Assembly (NCBI GenBank): GCA_002428965.1
Contig: DIYI01000012.1
Span: forward strand, 62,001 to 126,000
DNA from: Jejuia sp. UBA6058
Lineage (GTDB): Bacteria; Bacteroidota; Bacteroidia; Flavobacteriales; Flavobacteriaceae
Direction: 5' to 3'
DNA length: 64,000 bases
Each line of letters starts with the position of its first letter. Position 1 is the first letter of the stretch. The translations under genes were made by a program, and so were the position numbers. The notes below the pieces were generated by a model, which was not told the DNA's origin, did not search any database, and worked only from the letters and a program-made list of their open reading frames with translations. Positions 61,308-64,000 of the stretch are shown here, in pieces.

Positions 61308-61667
61308 ATGAAGTATTTAATTCTTTTAGCTTTTGTATTCATCTCAAGTCTTGGATTCTCTCAAGACACTGGTATGATCATTGGTAAGATATTGGATAAA
61401 GAATTGAATAACGAACCTTTGATGTTTGCAAACATCTCTCTAAAAAACAGTAAGTTAACATCTACATCTAACGAAACTGGAACTTTTCTTTTAGATAACT
61501 TAGCAGATGGAAAACATATTGTTATTTGCAGCTATCCCGGATATGAAAGAAGGGAAGTTGAAGTTGAAATAGTATCGGGTCAGCCAACAGAAGTAAAGAT
61601 TACTTTAGCAGCAAAAAGATTAACTTTAGCCACTGCATCTACATCCGCCACCGCTAAGGATCAATAG
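61308..61667 (+). CDS. Small secreted carboxypeptidase-regulatory-like protein
   Basis: 119 residues from ATG 61308, which begins a clean signal peptide (MKYLILLAFVFISSLGFSQ). The rest is one CarboxypepD_reg-like beta-sandwich (GKILDKELNNEPLMFANISL, then GTFLLDNLADGKHIVICSYP), ending in a Ala/Ser/Thr tail. It matches the N-terminal domain of the TonB-dependent receptor at 63.4 kb almost block by block, but has no barrel. It may be a stand-alone accessory domain or the remnant of a receptor. Expressed just before the beta-helix lipoprotein. Confidence 0.8.
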   Translation: MKYLILLAFVFISSLGFSQDTGMIIGKILDKELNNEPLMFANISLKNSKLTSTSNETGTFLLDNLADGKHIVICSYPGYERREVEVEIVSGQPTEVKITLAAKRLTLATASTSATAKDQ

Positions 61668-61967
61668 ATAATTTCTCTTTTTTTATACTGAAATTCAATT
61701 TCTGTTTAAAAGTCATTGGACACTCCTTGTTATAATAAAACATTCCTACCAAAAGAATACCAGTACTAATCTTTACTTATCGAAGAATTGGCTCATTTCA
61801 ATGTTAAGAAATTGTTGTCTTAAAACTAAAAACGCAACGGTTTTCATAACATTATTATAACGCTTTTGTTACAGTTCTTTAATGAGTGGGTAACGTGATA
61901 TTCACAATGTAGTAGTTTCTTTGCCCCATAAAATTTATGACACAAAATTATATTTAAAGAAAAACTC
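61668..61967. other. Intergenic region before the beta-helix lipoprotein gene
   Basis: About 300 bases with no gene. It is AT-rich with short T runs and a TTTCTTTG close to, but not matching, a -7 element about 50 bases before the ATG. I see no strong inverted repeat. Confidence 0.35.
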
Positions 61968-63290
61968 ATGAAAAAATTATTTTTAACTCTTTTAGTTGCA
62001 TCTACTTTAGTTTTTACTGGATGTTTTAAAGATGATGATACACCTATTGTTGTTGAAGAAATCACAATAATAAATGAAGGTAATGGTACTGGCAATAGCG
62101 GTACTCCAATTGTTGTTAAAGCAGGAGGTATTGCTTTGGATGAAACTTGGACTGCTGATAATATTTATGAATTGGACAGAAGAGTTGTTGTTCAAGACGG
62201 TGTAACTCTTACTATTGAGCCTGGAACTATCATTAAAGGTAGAGCAGGTACTGGTTCTTTAGCCTCTGCATTAATCGTTGCTAGAGGAGGTAAAATTAAC
62301 GCAGTTGGTACTGCTGGTAGCCCAATTATATTCACTTCAACAAGTGATAATATTGATGCTGGTGAAACTGCAGGCACTAACCTAACTTCAGAAATTAGAG
62401 GTCTTTGGGGTGGTTTAATCATTTTAGGTAAAGCACCTTGTTCATTAAAAGGAGATTTAATAGAAACTCAAATTGAAGGTATTCCTGCGGATGATACTTT
62501 TGGTCTTTACGGTGGCGATGTTGCTGATGACGATTCCGGAAGATTAGAGTACGTTTCTATCCGTCACGGTGGAGCTTTAATTGGAGAAGGTAATGAAATT
62601 AATGGTTTAACTCTTGGTGGTGTTGGTAACGGTACTGTGATTAACCATGTTGAAGTCGTTGCGAACGTAGATGACGGAATTGAATTCTTCGGTGGAACTG
62701 TAAATGCTTCTAACCTATTAGTGTGGGCACAAGGTGATGATGCTATTGATATTGACCAAGCGTATTCTGGAACTATTGACAACGCTGTTGTTGTTTTAGG
62801 AGCTGCTTCTGATCATGCTTTTGAAATAGATGGTCCGGAAGGAACGTCTGAAGGTAAATTCACATTAACTAATGCTACCATAATCGGTAATCTTGACACT
62901 GCAAACGGCGAGTATGCTGATTACAGATCTAAGGCAATGGGTACTACTTCTAACGTATTTGCTAAAGGTTTTAAAGAAAGTTCGGATGTTGAGTTAGACA
63001 ACAATGGTGTTTCTCAAAACTTCTTAGATGGCGACTTAGTTTTTGGAACTTGGGAAATTGTTGGTTTTGATAATAGTGTTTTCGTTGAAAAAGTTGGTTG
63101 TTTAGAAAACTGTGATGACGATGATGATGACAATGATGTAGATGAAGATAAAATTATCTTATCCCCATCTTTTACAGAAAGAGCTGCTAATTGGGCTTCA
63201 CAAGTTACTGATGGCGCCGAAACAGTTGGAGCTAACACGTCGTTACTTGCATGGACGTACGCTAACGCTGCTGGAGGTTTAGGCTTCTAA
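61968..63290 (+). CDS. Beta-helix-like lipoprotein
   Basis: 440 residues. Lipobox LVFTGCF (Cys19). An acidic stretch then leads into a repeated beta pattern typical of right-handed parallel helices: GVTLTIEPGTIIKGRAGTGS, then GGKINAVGTAGSPIIFTSTS, GNGTVINHVEVVANVDDGIE, NASNLLVWAQGDDAIDID and GTIDNAVVVLGAASDHAFEI. Near the end, an Asp-rich CDDDDDDNDVDEDK run may bind calcium. Such proteins are sometimes named as transporters in databases without evidence. The TonB receptor gene follows after 67 bases, so it may bind the substrate of that receptor. Confidence 0.8.
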   Translation: MKKLFLTLLVASTLVFTGCFKDDDTPIVVEEITIINEGNGTGNSGTPIVVKAGGIALDETWTADNIYELDRRVVVQDGVTLTIEPGTIIKGRAGTGSLASALIVARGGKINAVGTAGSPIIFTSTSDNIDAGETAGTNLTSEIRGLWGGLIILGKAPCSLKGDLIETQIEGIPADDTFGLYGGDVADDDSGRLEYVSIRHGGALIGEGNEINGLTLGGVGNGTVINHVEVVANVDDGIEFFGGTVNASNLLVWAQGDDAIDIDQAYSGTIDNAVVVLGAASDHAFEIDGPEGTSEGKFTLTNATIIGNLDTANGEYADYRSKAMGTTSNVFAKGFKESSDVELDNNGVSQNFLDGDLVFGTWEIVGFDNSVFVEKVGCLENCDDDDDDNDVDEDKIILSPSFTERAANWASQVTDGAETVGANTSLLAWTYANAAGGLGF

Positions 63291-63315
63291 TTAATCACTC
63301 TTTAAATAACATATT

Positions 63316-63342
63316 ACTGCCATTCACAAGGTGGGTGGCAGT
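63316..63342 (+). terminator. Hairpin between the beta-helix and TonB receptor genes
   Basis: ACTGCCA (63316-63322) pairs with TGGCAGT (63336-63342), with CAC/GTG pairing inside. Only three T follow, so termination would be partial; it may set the ratio of the two products. Confidence 0.45.
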
Positions 63343-63357
63343 TTCCAAAATATATAT

Positions 63358-64000
63358 ATGAAAAATACTTATATATTTCTTGCGCTATTTTTTGGAATGG
63401 TTATGGGTGTTTTTGCTCAAACTGGTACAGTAACAGGTAATATTGCTGACGGAGCTTTTAACAACGAACCTATGGCTTTTGCCAATATAATAGTAAAAGG
63501 AACTACTAAAGGTACTACCTCTGATTTTGATGGTAAATACCAGTTAGATTTAGAGGCAGGCACCTATACATTAATATACTCTTATGTGGGATATGAAACT
63601 AAGGAAATAACAGGAGTAGTTATTAAGTCTGGAGATGTTACTACTTTAGATGTTACTCTAAATACAAATTCTTTAGAAGCTGTAGTTGTAACTACTACGG
63701 TTAAACGAAATACTGAAAGTGCAGTATTAAATATCCAAAAAAAATCAGTTACACTATTAGATGGATTATCTTCACAAACGATAAAGTCCAGTGGTGCTGG
63801 AGATTTAGCAAGTGCAGTAAAAAGTGTACCTGGTGTTTCTGTTGAGGGTGGCAAATACGTTTATGTGCGTGGTCTTGGAGACAGATATACCAAATCAACT
63901 CTTAATGGTGTTGACATACCAGGTTTAGATCCGGACAGAAACACAATTCAAATGGATATTTTCCCGACAAACATTCTGGATAATATCATAGTAATTAAAT
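63358..64000 (+). CDS. TonB-dependent receptor (3' truncated by the window)
   Basis: The ATG at 63358 begins a signal peptide (MKNTYIFLALFFGM to about 21, ending VFAQ). A CarboxypepD_reg-like domain follows (about 24-100: NNEPMAFANIIVKGTTKGTT, YTLIYSYVGYETK), then the plug domain (about 140-214: AGDLASAVKSVPGVSV, then VYVRGLGDRYTKSTLNGVDI). The barrel lies beyond the window. This is the usual flavobacterial form of outer-membrane receptors for large nutrients. The preceding beta-helix lipoprotein takes the place often held by a SusD-like protein, but it is not SusD-like. Confidence 0.92.
   Translation, partial: MKNTYIFLALFFGMVMGVFAQTGTVTGNIADGAFNNEPMAFANIIVKGTTKGTTSDFDGKYQLDLEAGTYTLIYSYVGYETKEITGVVIKSGDVTTLDVTLNTNSLEAVVVTTTVKRNTESAVLNIQKKSVTLLDGLSSQTIKSSGAGDLASAVKSVPGVSVEGGKYVYVRGLGDRYTKSTLNGVDIPGLDPDRNTIQMDIFPTNILDNIIVIK

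Noticed and set aside
1..64000. CRISPR array or cas genes
   Set aside because: No regularly spaced direct repeats and no Cas-like protein were seen.
58849..64000. Classical polysaccharide utilisation locus
   Set aside because: The GH16 gene, dgt and the TonB receptor are separated by housekeeping genes, and no SusD-like protein or hybrid sensor is present in view.

Overview
The window is chromosomal DNA from a marine-type member of the Flavobacteriaceae (Bacteroidota). It is AT-rich. Bacteroidota-style -7 promoter elements (TAnnTTTG) lie close to start codons. It has two sulfatases (one with a type IX secretion C-terminal sorting domain), LruC-domain lipoproteins, a TonB-dependent receptor with a carboxypeptidase-regulatory-like N-terminus, a FolK-deoxynucleoside kinase fusion, and Crp/Fnr and TetR regulators of flavobacterial type. 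No species can be named from the sequence alone.

Layout. 1-1.6 kb: the 3' end of a type II secretion/type IV pilus-like assembly operon (GspL/PilN-like and GspM/PilO-like). 2-5.7 kb: a membrane protein of unknown function on the minus strand, then a compact signalling unit. That unit is a 52-residue lipoprotein ending in a Pro6-Gly4 tail (too short for ordinary ORF calling), a TPR sensor histidine kinase and a response regulator with a diverged HTH. The palindrome TACGG-N4-CCGTA occurs on both sides of the unit. 5.8-13.5 kb: an accessory stretch with an HNH protein, a decayed TM2-domain gene, a lipoprotein, a stand-alone HsdR N-terminal-type nuclease, a secreted thermonuclease coupled to a Cys/His-rich secreted protein, large hairpins, and a module of a MerR-like regulator, two tiny overlapping ORFs and a large serine recombinase. 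The recombinase ORF runs through the terminator and body of a tRNA-Leu gene on the other strand, as expected if the element is integrated at the tRNA 3' end.

13.4-30.5 kb: tRNA-Gly/tRNA-Leu operon, mutS, two tandem LruC-domain lipoproteins, a SpoU/TrmH-type methyltransferase, a lipoprotein sulfatase, a methyltransferase, a DUF4437 cupin-like lipoprotein, two Crp-like regulators around an outer-membrane beta-barrel, an NAD(P)-binding protein, a GNAT enzyme, FolK-dNK and a YhhQ-type transporter. 30.5-42.8 kb: a large AsmA-like protein, a LysE transporter, a third LruC protein, a DUF2797 protein, a GH3-like protein, a PD40/OmpA protein, a small barrel protein and a polyprenyl diphosphate synthase.

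42.9-49.6 kb: a TetR-TolC-adaptor-RND pump operon whose promoter carries a perfect 9+9 palindrome. 49.7-64 kb: a T9SS-secreted sulfatase, aspS, a ClC protein with substituted gating and proton glutamates, tadA, dxs, a GH16 lipoprotein, dgt, and at the right edge a beta-helix lipoprotein followed by a TonB-dependent receptor cut by the window end. The sulfatases, GH16 enzyme and TonB receptor suggest use of algal polysaccharides, but they do not form one classical PUL. The best candidates for undescribed biology are the lipoprotein/TPR-kinase/regulator unit with its paired operators, and the recombinase module with its tiny ORFs and read-through into tRNA-Leu.
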